NCBI RefSeq assembly: GCF_000150275.1
Contig: NW_002060950.1
Coordinates: forward strand, 2,096,106 to 2,160,105
Source: Trichoplax adhaerens
Lineage: Eukaryota > Placozoa > Uniplacotomia > Trichoplacea > Trichoplacidae
DNA length: 64,000 bases
Direction: 5' to 3'
Position numbers and translations under genes: made by a program. Positions 11,726 to 25,362 of this stretch are shown here, one piece after another (within the stretch, counting starts at the first letter, position 1; each line of letters begins with the position of its first letter). Below the pieces are notes generated by a model. It made no database searches. It was not told the origin of the DNA and was given only the letters and a program-made list of their open reading frames with translations.

Positions 11726-14700
11726 CTGGTGAAATACAAATAAATTTATGACTTTATTTATTGCGATTCGAAAGCTCTTGTATCTTGTAACAAGAAAGAT
11801 TGTTGTCTTCTTGTAACAAGAAAGATTAACACAATATCTTCAAATGAGTCTAGTAGAACTAGAATATCAAATTGACACGTTATTATTCTTACTGTAATAT
11901 TATACTTTTAAGCGAAACTAACGGCTTGCTAACGATATATTGCGAATACCCAACGAATATGACTATATTCTTGCAAATACTATAACCGGCCCATTAACTC
12001 ATAGCAATGAATGACATATCAGAAGAAAGTGTTAAGGCAAGAATTTTATCTATAACCTTTTTCAAATACTCACATACTGCAAATTTTATGCTTATGTGAA
12101 TATACTACGGTACCGGTGGTTAAAAACGGAATGGGTTAGCATATTGGTGAACTTATAATATGGAAACTGAATTAAAAGCACAACCCTTTTTGTAGTAAAA
12201 CGAAGTTAAACATATTTAGATGTATTCGCTATTTTTAATGAAAATTTTAATTCTAGGTGTAATAACGTATTGACTAGCTTTACCAGATCATTTCGTAGGT
12301 CATCAAAAAGTTGTCCAGCACTTTGAGATCTTTTGCTCTTTGTAAGTATATCATTGCCATCTCTGTTATAACAAGGCCATTGCCACATATTTGACATAAA
12401 AAAAGCGTCATAATTTGTCATAAAGGATATCTAAAATATCATTTCGTAATTGAGCATAGCAAATGTCAAGTATTTGTTTGTTTAATTAGTGGTAATGTTA
12501 TAGGCCGCATAATTTTTTCACGGGTTATGCAATGCGTAGTGCTTATAGCCCATTATTATGCTGAAGCATGATGTTATAGGACGTTAGACAGCGCTATCAG
12601 CATAAATTTAAAATTTACAATATCTCATAGTTACAATTAGTGCCAAATTAGTATTTAGACATTACGATACGGTTAGGCAATAAACAGCAGAATTAACGGT
12701 TAGGTTTTGTTAGGCTACCTTTTTAACTGCGATACCCTGGTTAACTTTCCAAGTCGCTTTCTAATATCCTAGCGTAGCGAAAATGCGAAAAGATATATAT
12801 AAATCAAAACATACCCAGGTGTTAAGGAAATTGGTTTTTTTTCCAGAACAATACTGGGACGGTGTGAGAGGTACTTGCTAGAAGCGATACGACGTGCTGT
12901 GCGAGACTCTTTTTTTCGTTTAATTACTGAATATAATGGCTATTTGCATTTAAAATAAAAATGCATCTACTAAATACTTATCAATACAGTAACTAATTTT
13001 AGGAGTTTCATGAGCAGGATTGGATAAGATTGATATATAAATGTAGTTATAATCCGATTTAAAGCTTACAATTATATACATGTATCAAAATTTGGCTTAG
13101 ATATGATTGGAAAATACAACGCATTATCGTGAATGCTGAATTTTGCAGTAAACCTTATGATATTCGTTGACTTTTCCCTGGAATTCTACAAGGTTACTAG
13201 TGATCTTATCATGTAATGGCTGCAAAGTTGGTGCTCCAGTCTTGACAAAATCTCCGTGAACTTCAACTCCTTCTTCAGCTACTCGGGTCTACAATTGGAG
13301 AGCCAAGTGAATCAATCGTGAGGCTAGCTTATAGCTTGTAGGTCAGTACTGTACAGTTTTCAATGAAATCTCACTAGATAAAGGATAAGCTCCTTTAAGT
13401 GATTGACGGAAGCTTCTCTTTCAGGGTAATCCGTTAGGTATTTCAATGTAAAGAAAACCTGTATAAGGACATAATAAATGTAGAAATTAAATTTAAATAA
13501 GATTTTGTATGTTTACAAGATGCAATTGCATACCTTCGCATATTGAGCAATTCCTCCATTTACTGCAGCATCAAGAATTCCATTTAACTGTAGCCCAAGG
13601 TTGTTGATATTACCTTTCGGGTTTTGTTTCGCTCTTTCAATGACATCTTTCAATTCCATCACCTTCATTTGCACACTTTCAATTGCATACTCTAAAGGAT
13701 CAATTTCAATCTAGCATACAATAGCAACATCTTAAGACTGAAATGTGGCCATTTATATTTTCAAACTACAGTAAATCAGCGAGTTTGTTACGACACGTAC
13801 AAAGTAACAGATAAAATGAAATTGTGTAAACACTCACAATTTCCGGACTCGCAGTCTCAAACCATTGCAAGATGCCGGGTAGTACATATTTTGTCCTGAG
13901 AATTGTTCTTTTGAGCCACAGTGTCTAAATTTACGTAGATTATCAGATATAAGGAAGTAACTAAAATGCAATAGCACAATTATATTCGCATGGTGATACA
14001 TTTACGATATTCAGTATTGTCCCTTACAGCGAACTCATTTTCTGTTTCTTTTTTCCCTTTATGGAATGGTCTTGAAAATTGAAAGACTTGAAGGTGATTT
14101 GTTTTATAGTATCTTTTATCGTATGAACATGTAGTGTATAAATATTAGTGTCCTTTACTAGTCACGTGGAGTAGGTACTAAAATTCACATAAACTCTAAT
14201 GTGTAAGAATTAGTTATAGAACCTTTTTATACGTTCACTGGCTTGCGTATCAGCAAATCGATCCATATCACAAACCGGATCAGCTTTACAGATTTGAAGA
14301 TCTACTCAAATTCAAATTATTAAAGGTAAATAATATTAAAATTATTGATCAAGGGTATTTGATGATTGGGGTGTAAGAGTGTTTCTCACATTGCTTATCG
14401 GAATCCATCTTAGATTTTTCTGGAAGATCCAAGGTGCTTAAAACCTAATACGATACGTAGCAATTATATCACTAATGTTACTAACATTAAAGCATTACAG
14501 TATGCCAGAATTTGGTTACACTTACAAATATTACATATCACCTACAATATATGTTAATAAAAATCTTATGTATATAAATCATATACATAGAAAGGTACAT
14601 TACTGTAGACTAATCGGATAAATAACCTACAATCAGCGTTACTAGCATAGACTCATGTATCGTTAGCCTACACTTTAGTGATGCATGCTTAATTGTGATC

Positions 14701-17700
14701 TATAACTCGTACTCAGATTCGATTGATTGCTAGCTACAAGTACAACTGATTTATTTTTCTGATCTCAGTTACAGTTGTTAGTGCTATGGATGTTACCCAA
14801 TTCTACTTCCACAACAGCTTATACGCTGATCTGCATTAAGTATCTTCTATCTTCCTCAAATTACAGTATGTAATATAGAAACTACATGTATTTTCCTGCT
14901 AACATATTACGTTTTATATCAATAATAGCTTCTTTATCTACTCCTATAAATTTATCGAACCCTTTATAGCAAGTATATAATCGATGATATATAAGCCTCA
15001 ACAAAATGATGAATGAGGAATTGTATTCTATATTTGAAGTTATACAGACGCCTTGTGACTTCGTGAAATTATATCAACTAGGCTCAATACATAATGCAGT
15101 AGTAACATGTTACCTTAGCAGCATATTTCCGATACTCTATTACAGTAAATAATAAATTTAAGCAGATAATTCACCTGTGCATCAGGAAAAATACGTTGCA
15201 TCCTATGCTGAAAGTCAATTATTTGCTCTAACGGTCTACCGCGATAAATAAATGTTTTGTTCTGAAATGAACAGAAAATCAGCAGAGTAACGATGAATAT
15301 TTACATTTCAATAGAAAATCCACAAAATAAGCAATATTTATTATAAGAGACCAACACTTAAAAACGAAGGGAATCCTTTCCCATAACAACCAACGTAATA
15401 GTAAACAGAGGCTGGTCTTATTGGCTCATTTACAATTTTGTTATAAAGCTCAGCCAATCTTTTCTGCAAGATATAAATCAGAAGTATTTATTACAATTGA
15501 TTCATTGTAGTTATCAATAGTTCATTCATTATATTGATAGTCCCTACCAGTATCGCGCTTAATTTTTCGTAGTCGAACTCTTCGGTTTCATAACGGACGA
15601 CCAGGCGTTTGCAAATACCAATGGCATCCTCCCAATTCTAAGTTAGATTAATATTAATAGAGATATAGCTTACACTTTGCGAACAGTACAATAGTACAAT
15701 GGCTACGGATGACTAAAAGTGCCAAGCTCTTCCTACTAATATACTTCCATGCGTAGTAACATCACTAAGATACGATAAATCCAAAGGCTAAGCTGACCTG
15801 ACCAAGATCGAAGTAATCAATAATTTCGTGATATAGCTTTTCCTTGAGTTTGCATTCTAAACCAATAGAGTCATATCCGTGTACTTTATGCAATCGTATC
15901 TTACTATCGATCCACTAACATGATCGGTAAAACATGAAATAAATATAAATGGCAAGTTCGAATAATAATTATAAATAATTTCTAAAATTTTATTATTTAA
16001 GAATGGTTTCGTTCGGATTACTTTGAGAAGTTCAGCGTGCAGCAGGAGAGTATAGCCAGCTTCAATATAACTTTTTGCCTCAAGATGTAAATCTCTTAGC
16101 TTATAAACGTAGCGCACGTACATTTCATCTTTCTGAATATCTTTATAGAAATTCTGTACATTGGTTTCATAAAAATTAAGCAGAATTAAGTTCCTATTAT
16201 TTACTAATGATGTCGTATATTCAATAAATCGATATATAGATATTTACACTTACCAAAAGGTTAACGGTACAATGTAGACGACTATGCAAACTTTCGTACG
16301 TATTGTGAACAGTATGATAATCCAATAGTTTCTCAATTAGCAACGTGATTGTCTGAACAAAAGGAAAGCTCAAAGCTGGACTAATAGTCATATTGTTATT
16401 GCAAAGGCGCGTCATTCTGAAACATTGAAAAGCTGTTACTAAGGAGAAAAAGTTCCTTAGTTAGGATATACTGAATTTTCTTATATCAATTATTCGATTA
16501 TCGAAATACATTTCGCGAAACATTTCTTGATACTGTTTATCGCCTTGACCACTTTCAATTAATATATCTAACTTCTGAATCATTTCCAATTCAACCTAAA
16601 TTGGCATAAAATGATATATCGCTATACTAACAAATTTTTTGGAAGAAAATCAAAGTGAGGACGAGAATCTTGTTTGATACTCATTCATTTTACATTATTG
16701 AAATTTTCATCACTGTGTGTGTATTCACAACACATCATATCAAAGAAAATTGGAATAATAGCCCCACGAAGATCTTCCAGGATATTTATTGAGTTTTAAT
16801 TTGGAAAATACAAAGAATTATTACGATGACAAAAATTACGGAGCTACGTAATCATCGAGCTAGCAACACCCAAAAATTTCTAGGATGCTAACCTTGATTG
16901 GGTAGTAGTGCAACTTCTAAGAGCGGGCCAACAATTCCAGGAATGAAATTAATTTTAAATTTGCCTAGCATATCCATTAACATGAAGCAAATCAATGATA
17001 CGAGAAAGCTAAATACAGTAAGATGGTGCAATTTTACACTAACCCAACTTTTTCCAAGCACTTGCGATTTGGAGTCCTAGGATGAGCCGCATATCTTGAT
17101 ATCTACAGTAATTCATAACTTAAATGGTAACTCTGAAGCTGTAAATATTTTTGCCGAACATTTATGAATAACAATTTACAATTCTACCTTCTTAAGATCT
17201 TTCTATATTTTGCAAATGGATACTTTTCTAGGTGAAGTACGTCCTGTGTAACGAATGCAACTGATAATTGTAGGTAGTTGTTCCATAACTGTAGCATGAA
17301 TATATTACAAAAATAAATACAGAGTCATTAATTTCTTCATTACATCAGGTGACGGCATCGCGAGCTTTATTTATGTGATATAATAGAGACGTAACAAATA
17401 ATAGAGAAAAGAACTAAGATATGGTCCAATAGATAAGATAAAACTATTTTGCGAGATAGACCTGAAATTACTGATACCTTTATGCATGGAAATTACCTGG
17501 TAATTGAAGCGTCTTCCTTCATTGTCGTGTAAATAGTAGTTTGTTAAAGCAGTAAAACATTGACGAATTACATTTAACATTATCCTATAAGACACATTGC
17601 GGTTCAGATAATTTAATTTTAATCGTAAAAGGCAAGGTAAATTTGATGATCGTTATATCTACAAAGTTTATTCTATGAAGCTTCATACGCATTTTGAGTC

Positions 17701-20700
17701 ATCAGCATAATGTGCCAATCAGATTTATAAATCGGTTTTCGAATTAGATCCAGAAAAGTTGTATAAATCTCGTTTAATAGGTCCTACGATTAATATTTGG
17801 AAAGAATGTATGGGAGATGTTAATATGACAAGAAATTAAAGTAAAAGAGATTTTTAATAGCCGTATTTCTTAAAAAAGTATTATATATACACAGATATCT
17901 TAACTTACAATGAGATCTTCATCATCATGGAAAGATGCGAAATAAGTGCTAAAGTGATCTTTTTCCATCAATGAAAATAGTGCAATCATTAGAGTAGCGT
18001 AATTCAGCTAGACAATGTAAAGGAAAATATTAGTAATTATTCTGACGAAAAACAAAAGCATATAGGAGGTAATTATATGTATTTTACATGAACACTTGAA
18101 AATGGATCGGCTTTGCTGACTACAGACATTATGGGTCTTAATACCAACTCCACCAAGTTGTATACATGATTTAGGATAGGCCCCTAAATTTAAAAATATA
18201 TAACAAAAATATACTTTAAAGCGTTACAAAGCATTATTATCACTGTCAAATAACTGACTACTAAGTGGAAACAAAGCTCAAAAATAAGGCAATAGTAAAT
18301 AACCAATTTTTCCTTCTCGGTTACGTTCCTGGATTGTAGTTTATTGAAAAGCGTCTTTAGCAATGAATAACAAGGTCCCAGCTCTTTCATGTTGAACAAC
18401 AAGAGTCGTACACACCGACAAATATCTGCCATAATCTTATTACGGCCATCTTTTGCAACATAAGCGAAAATACGATGTTAAAGAAAGAGTTAGCTTAATA
18501 ATATAATGAAATAGTAGTGTATACCATGCAGTTATGTGTGTAAAAATCAACTTTCGCCTACCGACATCTAAAAATAAAGGACTTTCTACAATATTACGCA
18601 AACAAATTAGCTTAGGTTCAATCAATCGATCCGGCGGGATATTTTGTAAGAATTCGTGAACATAATCGCTATATTCAGGAGCAAGAAAAAAAGATAATCA
18701 TAATTACTACGAAACATACAAGACTTAACTAAGGAGAATAATATTGAATACTATTGCAGTGACTGAACACATACGAAATACCATAAAATAAACTGATACC
18801 TACCTAAGTTTATGTGGATTTAGAACGTTCAGTATTTCTTTGCAATATATTGCATACGATGACAAAATTTGCATCTGTTTGCAAATAAAGTTGTTACAAG
18901 AAATAAAGAGATAAAAAGTTATATACCCCTATCAATATATAAATACTATCTTAACTTCAAAGAATAATTTTGCGCATCTTTACTGTTGCCAAGTATTAAG
19001 TAAAGTTTATTGTGTTTAATTAAAGGGCATATTTCTCAAAACTACTAGTACCTGCGATGACAATAGGAATTCAGACTTGATTGGCATCAAATTATTGATT
19101 GCCGAAAGCACATCAATCAATTTCGTTATGAACCGTTGCCTGATACCGTCGGAATCTTTCTGAGTTCTATAGAAATTTTTCAAAGCTTTAATTTATAGTA
19201 TTAAGCAAATATTGCAGTATAAGAAGACATGTGCACTCTTGCATAAAAGAGATAAAGTGAAAAATAAATGCTGGTCGAAAGCAGTCGTTCTAGAAATGTT
19301 TGTACTAAAATTATGTTTTTAGATGAAGAACAGTTCATAAAATGAAAAACGTCACTAGTAGGCGTCTATGATAAATATTGAATTTATTATAATTCGTATC
19401 CCTTGAAATAGATGAAATTATCATACGTGAAATTGAAGATAGGAAGAAAATAAACTCGTTATAATTTATTATTAGCTATCACTTGAACTATAAGTGTGCA
19501 AATATTCATATGGCATAGCTGCAAACGAAAGAATTCACATTCTAGATACAGCATTGTCCTGAAAGCCTGATCAAATAAAGCAGCGGTACTTGTGCGCAGG
19601 AATATTAAAACTTCGCCTTGTAGATACACAAGTGCACTTTCGATTTCATATAACCACAATACATATATTGTGTCATGACTGCTTTAAAAAATTTCAGATC
19701 ATATAATACAGAACTTCTCTTCTCACTGACCTTTCATGCAATTTTTCCGATTTGATAGCGAGGCGAAGTAATTGTTGCAAAACCTTTACATAAAGGCAAA
19801 TGCAAAATTTTTGTGAAATAAAGTTAGTAAATGTTCTCCATCTTTATAGCAAAAATTTTTGGGTCTAACACAAATGTGGTTGTTGTTGCATAAAGCACAT
19901 AAGCTCAATGCAACTCATACTACAACATTCACATGTAGCGATTGTAGGGTGTACTTGTCCTAAAACTATCGTGAAATAGTTGTTCTACAAATTTTATTTA
20001 ATTTGGTTTGAGCTGTATTGATTATAAACTCAATAGTGTCGTGCAGTTATTAATGACGTTATTTTTCAATTAATTTTTGGGTTAAACTTACGTTGACCGT
20101 ATCTGGAACTCCCTGTTCTCCGCTAGTTAAAACTTTCTTAATGTCAATTAGCAGCTTTCTAATAACATAACCATAGCAACAACCAAAAATTTTATTTAGT
20201 CGTGATTATAGGATATCTCTGAATTTCGTAATTAGTAAAAACTAACAAATGCACGGATGTCTCCTTAAAATGATTTTCGATAAATGAATCAAACACTTTC
20301 TTGAATCCTCTGAATTTTTCAGCTTCAATAGTACATAGAACAAAAACCTATTTCGTATATAAAGAAAATGTATCTATTACATACATAATATTAGTGTTCT
20401 GATTATTTATTATCTGGCTAGGTACAGCTATTGCAGTATTACACAAATTTGATTTGCTATCGATAATAACGCTATAAGGATACAAAAAAATAATAATCTT
20501 ACCAGGGCTTTATAAGGCAATGTCCCAGACTGATCCGATTTAGACAAGATCTTGAATATTACATCAAGTATAGCCACTAAAAACTACGTTCAAGATCGCA
20601 AAATAAATAATTAGCTATAATTTAGGTATTAGGCATATAGATATAATTCATTATTAATTTGAATGACTAACCTTAACTACTTCAGGTTTTTCAGCATCCA

Positions 20701-23700
20701 TAAAGTTCTCCAGAATTTTTGTTGTACTCTTCAGCGTACTTGTTGACGCATTCCATTTCAGTAATCCTAAGACTTTTGCTGTTAGAGTAATAAAATAAAT
20801 ACGTAGTAAATCAATCTGAAAGAGATTTTTAATTGCTGCAACTTTAATAATCACTTAAAATGGTATTATTTACGATCAGTTAATATGCTGCGACATAAAG
20901 ACACGTAGTTATACCAAATTTATTTACAAAAGCAAAATCTTAGCTCCATAAATACTACTGCTGTAGACAATTAATTTCGAAAATTTTAACTTTCGTTATC
21001 TTCAACTAGAGTTAATATCTTGTTAGTTAAGCTATCGTTTTAGAACTTTAAATATAACTTATGAATCATTTCTACCGCTTTGTGTAAGTTTCGTAGAGCA
21101 GACGCGAATATGAATTGACAAAAAGTCTTTCGTGGTAAATTGAACATCATTATTTGGAAAATGGACATCTTTTCCATTTATAATTTCAACTAAAGTAGAT
21201 GGGTTTCTCAAATACACATCTGAAGTCAATTTCATAGGCTTATCTGTCTAAAAGTAAAAAGTTTCAATTTGATTTCTGTATGAAAAACACATTTTCAGTA
21301 AGAGACCATGATAGTCAGATAAGGTAAACCATCAATTTACTTTGTAAATGACCAAATCATATCTCCCATCTGCAATAACAGTTGAATCAGGGTTGGATAA
21401 TTTTAAGTAAGAGAATGCAAATATTCTTGAATCCTTGTCTTTTACTGAACCGAGTTTGGGTAAGAAGATATTTTAGATAGAACGAAAAGCAGTTTATAAT
21501 TGAAGTTAGTGTAATACATCTAAGGATAATAATGATGATGTGGCATAGTTGCTCTTACTGACCTTCTCCAGTATGCCGATTTCTAAAGCGAAATATGATA
21601 TGAAGGTTCTTAAAATTTTCTGGAGTTACGCCAAGCTGCGTATTTGAATATAATATAATCGAATAAGGATCGATAAATTGTTAATTGAGATTAATGCGAC
21701 ATTCCACTCATATTAATAAATTTGTATAAAGTATCATGCTTGTACCTTAAATGTTTCCATCCAGACTGGACAATTCTCTTGGTGGTAAACAACAGAAGAA
21801 TATGTGGCAACATGCTCATTTTTTCCCATGTTAATGCCATTCTAAGTAGGACATTGTAGTAAAGATAGAAGCAATTACTGCAATATAAGAAATTCCAAGT
21901 AAAGTCTTGCATGAAATTTTAAAGTGTATTATGCATGAGGTACCAATTCACATACCGAAACATCATTTCCTTTAGCGCCAACGACAGTCGCTAATAACTG
22001 TAAGCTTTTCTGTTTTCCTTTCTTGGCTAGTGAATGCAAAGGTTTAAGTAAAATTCTAGGGTATCAGGTGATGATTCGTGTGAAATTGCATAAATGCGAG
22101 TTAGTTAAAGATGAAATTTAATTTACTTTTATCTAATTCCGCCGATGCTATACTAATAAACATGTCGTTACGATCATCACCTAAGAATAAATAAGTAAAT
22201 TTATAGATCGTTACCGTGATTTAATACTATCTTGAAAGAAGTTTAATCAAATTTTATGTATTGAAATTGCAAGATTTTACTAACCAGGAACAATTACTTC
22301 AGGAAAGCCAAATTTGCCTACTATTTTGGTACTTTGTTTAATCATTAGTGGATGAGTTCTACGCAACTAAATAGAAGTTGTACGAATGAATTTTTTTGGG
22401 GAAAATTTGCATTATCATAGCAATCATTATATCAAAATACATACGTCTTTATGATAGCCTCTCAGTAATTTCAATGATACCCATACGCCTGATGAAGATA
22501 ACATTAAGTTATAATTAGTACAATGATAATTAATTCCCAATTTCAAATTTAGAAAGCTTACTCTCTGATGCTCCTTTTTTCTCAGCCGATTGTTTAATAG
22601 CTTTCTTGATAGTACTATATAGTGATTCGTTATCATAACAGACGACATGCATCGGTACATCGTTGTTGTCAATTTTTTCGGTTAATGTATTCTTTAAGTC
22701 GTATACTATTAATGAAGTATATAATTACAGATTAGATACTGTCAGATAAAGCAGAGAACGGTATTGATCAGAAATCGTAAATATGAATTGTACATAGAGA
22801 TATAGGGCAAAGTAAATGGCAACTTAAAGCAAGTTAGCTCACCGGCTACACCATAAGGTCGGCGCAAGCCAAAAGTTTTGGGATCTTTATGCCGACTTAA
22901 GACAGACTTTAGATCATTTTGATCTCTAACTCTGATGCTTTTAGGGTGCATAGCTCCTGAAGATCGTTTAAAAGATTACATTTATCGTTCAAAAATCTAG
23001 CTGATAAAACCTTGATTATTTGTACATGCATGAATTTGGCAATCCGTTTACAATCTATCTTTTTTCTTACCAATTCGTACTAGTTGACATACCAAAAACA
23101 GTTTTGAATTCATATCTTTATCGTCAAGGTCCTATTAATACAAAAAAAAGAGGATCATTAATGTATTATACAGTACAATAAATCAGATATATCATAATTA
23201 TTACGCAGTCGAAAAAAGTTTAAGATTTTCACTATTTGCATTATTTAGGAATAATATTCTATTCTGTTCGAATAACAGATTAAAATCTTTGCAGTATCAT
23301 TGCATCCAAAGATAATTTAAGTTACCGTAAAGAATGCATCGTATTCAACATCTTTCGCCAGATCTACCGGCATTCCTTTTTCATTTAAGCTAATCTGCAT
23401 GCTTTCACTGTAGGAAAGAATTGATTAATTACATCGACGTAATGACTTTAAAAATAATGTTTTTATCACTTACACGTCTTCACTATAAGATTATCGTAAT
23501 TGTTACTGTAACTTTTACCTAATAAAATTATCTGTTGTTGCATCATATAGTGATAAAATAGCATCACACTGATCAAATACTTCAAGAACACCATGTTTAA
23601 AATTGACAAAAAGATTATAAATGTCGGAATAATTCTGTGAGTTCTCATTCCTAAATCCCTGCGGAAGATTGGTATAGTATATCAATATTAATAAGCCGAA

Positions 23701-25362
23701 TTCTGTGTGCATATGTTTAATATGCAAATTCTATGTGCTACCGCATATATTGTGAAGAGAGAATGAATGAATTCATTCGAAAAATTATTATATCATTGAT
23801 ATAAAGCATGTCCATCTATTTAAGGATCTAGGAGATACCGTCTCTGATTTGATTTCAGGTTTTGTACAGGAGTCCATATGCTATGTAAATTAAATTAGGT
23901 TAAATATGAGATGAGATGCATGTCATGATAACGATTTGAGCCATTAATAAATTGAGATACTGCATAAGCAAGTAAAGTTTATATGTAGCTGTGTAGAAAT
24001 GCTTATGTTCAATACTTTTTCGTAGATTTCCATCACGGTTAGTTCATCTTCTTCAATGCGATCACCACGCTCATTTCGTAAAGTCACGTCTAATTTTAAA
24101 ACTCTAGCAGATCATAGTGTTAATCAGAATTACTTTTTTACGAACAAATAACTAAATACATACCTATTCCAATAGGTTATTTGAGCAGTGATAGTATGAA
24201 TCAATTCCTACAATATTAAATATATTTATACGAGTTTAGAATTTTCTTATTACTATAAATATTCAACTCTAACTAGCAAAGAAAAAGTGTAGCATGTGCA
24301 ATGCTCATATATAATCATTTTCAGTAACTGCTTGAGCGATATGGCTATTATTCACAATCAATAACTTACAGGTGTAACATCATCATAAATAATCTTTTGA
24401 CGATATTCCATCAATTCGTACATAAATCCAACCAAATTTAAAAACTTTTGATCTCGATTCTATCAATTTTCCATGCATGAATTAGTAAATTTGTGTATAA
24501 CGGCAATGAAAGAAGTGAAGAATTCCAGTAGCATTCCGCAGAATTATATTTATTTTAACAACACACCAAGTAAAGCATTTTCAGAATGTCTCCGTATTCA
24601 CGTAATTTTTCGACAGTCTCTATAACTAATGGTTTTTCCTTGGGAATTATATTTTCCATAACCCTGCATGAATAAAGATAAATAATTTATTACGAATCAT
24701 GGCCATTCTATAAGATAGTAAATCAATCTGACGATTTCATGACAGGTATTTTACCCTTGCTTTTCCAAGACGTAATCCTTGAGGGTAATATAGTTGGCTG
24801 GAAATACTCCCTATTTTTAAGTATTATATCAGGTATTCAAATGGTTCATAAATTACTTTGGCATATTTTTATGTACTCACAAATTATTACCTTACATTCC
24901 AGTATTATCAATTTTAATCATTTAAAGGACATAAAATAATGAACTAAACATTAATTGGTCAACAAATAGCATATGTTTGTTAATTGCAAAGTTACCTTTC
25001 GACTTTCGTTATGTACCACATATCCCCAATACCAACCTAATGAAGCAAAACTAGCAATGATTAGCGTCTAGAGAGCCGACATTTGAGTAGAATTGCTATA
25101 CTGTAAGTATTATTTGAATGTACATTAATAATTTAGTTATTGCAGTATTTTAGATCGTTCGATCAATATCCGTAGTGACTAAAAGCATAGGCATTACTGT
25201 AGGTCAATATACCGCCTATCAAATCATTTTTATCATGGTACAGTATAAGTTAGATATAATCTTAAGGTTGTTTCTTACCCCCATTTTCTTCTAAGATATG
25301 GACAGCATCGCCAACTTGTAAGGGTAAATAGTGCTCTCCTTCCAGTGAGAAATTGTAAATGG
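11012..25362 (-). CDS. DOCK1/2/5-class (DOCK180/Myoblast city) Rac guanine nucleotide exchange factor, 53 coding exons, 5' end missing
   Basis: A CZH-family exchange factor that activates Rac together with ELMO, downstream of Crk, in cell migration, engulfment and adhesion. I traced 53 coding exons on the minus strand. Every intron is GT-AG and every phase joins, giving 5,381 nt: two bases of a split codon, then 1,792 codons and a stop. Human DOCK1 is about 1,865 aa, so the protein is almost full length. Domain order: N-terminal SH3, helical linker, DHR-1, armadillo-like middle, DHR-2 and a proline-rich tail. The SH3 domain and the tail place it in the DOCK-A group (DOCK1/2/5), not the Zizimin or DOCK7 groups. 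The first coding exon, expected to carry the ATG and about 15-20 residues, must end in phase 1 upstream of 25362. I could not identify it. Introns are mostly 70-120 nt, the smallest 73. Exon coordinates are in the five domain entries. Confidence 0.95.
13154..17288 (-). other. DOCK gene, DHR-2 catalytic (Rac exchange) domain (exons 34-51)
   Basis: Exons: 17188-17288, 17044-17102, 16893-16964, 16694-16773, 16510-16595, 16254-16416, 16022-16153, 15798-15914, 15548-15637, 15356-15463, 15175-15261, 14390-14444, 14223-14301, 14028-14112, 13838-13924, 13534-13710, 13375-13458, 13154-13288. Strongly conserved blocks: [86 protein letters not shown] and [12 protein letters not shown]. The last holds the alpha-10 valine (codon 13561-13563) that aligns with the nucleotide-sensor valine of DOCK2/DOCK9, consistent with active exchange. 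This is the best-conserved part of the protein. Confidence 0.93.
17497..21247 (-). other. DOCK gene, armadillo-like middle region (exons 20-33)
   Basis: Exons: 21076-21247, 20672-20778, 20503-20583, 20247-20347, 20092-20158, 19731-19783, 19052-19166, 18804-18874, 18562-18668, 18304-18449, 18094-18183, 17909-18007, 17689-17783, 17497-17584. A near-identical block, VCSTKLTQ followed by LGLLKW, anchors the alignment to DOCK1. The rest is helical repeat sequence of lower identity, aligned by length and hydrophobic pattern. A longer open frame at 19459-19659 is not used: the phase-matched exon is 19731-19783, which joins both neighbours. Confidence 0.85.
21341..22366 (-). other. DOCK gene, DHR-1 (C2-like, phosphoinositide-binding) domain (exons 14-19)
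   Basis: Exons: 22285-22366, 22127-22180, 21956-22026, 21746-21841, 21563-21635, 21341-21444, about residues 362-521 of the rebuilt chain. [19 protein letters not shown] matches the start of DHR-1. Conserved later blocks are [21 protein letters not shown] and DLVIYK. In DOCK1 this domain binds PtdIns(3,4,5)P3 and brings the protein to the membrane. Binding here is inferred, and I did not check individual lipid-contact residues. Confidence 0.88.
22445..25362 (-). other. DOCK gene, SH3 and N-terminal helical region (exons 1-13 as numbered here)
   Basis: Exons: 25279-25362, 24996-25036, 24755-24810, 24567-24663, 24370-24459, 24164-24207, 24016-24103, 23519-23658, 23326-23407, 23071-23131, 22843-22956, 22562-22705, 22445-22488. 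The first three give an SH3 domain: the ALYDY-like [22 protein letters not shown] and GVFPANYI are all present. In DOCK-A proteins this SH3 contacts ELMO and restrains DHR-2. Later exons match the linker, with [19 protein letters not shown] and [12 protein letters not shown] aligning to the vertebrate proteins. Human DOCK1 has about 15 more residues between exons 7 and 8, so this link is shorter or a small exon was missed. Confidence 0.88.

Noticed and set aside
12206-12421. 71-codon minus frame between DOCK exons 51 and 52
   Set aside because: Exons 51 and 52 already join in phase 0, and the frame does not resemble any DOCK segment.
19459-19659. 66-codon minus frame inside the DOCK gene
   Set aside because: The exon at 19731-19783 matches DOCK sequence and fits both neighbouring phases. 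Using this frame would break the protein.
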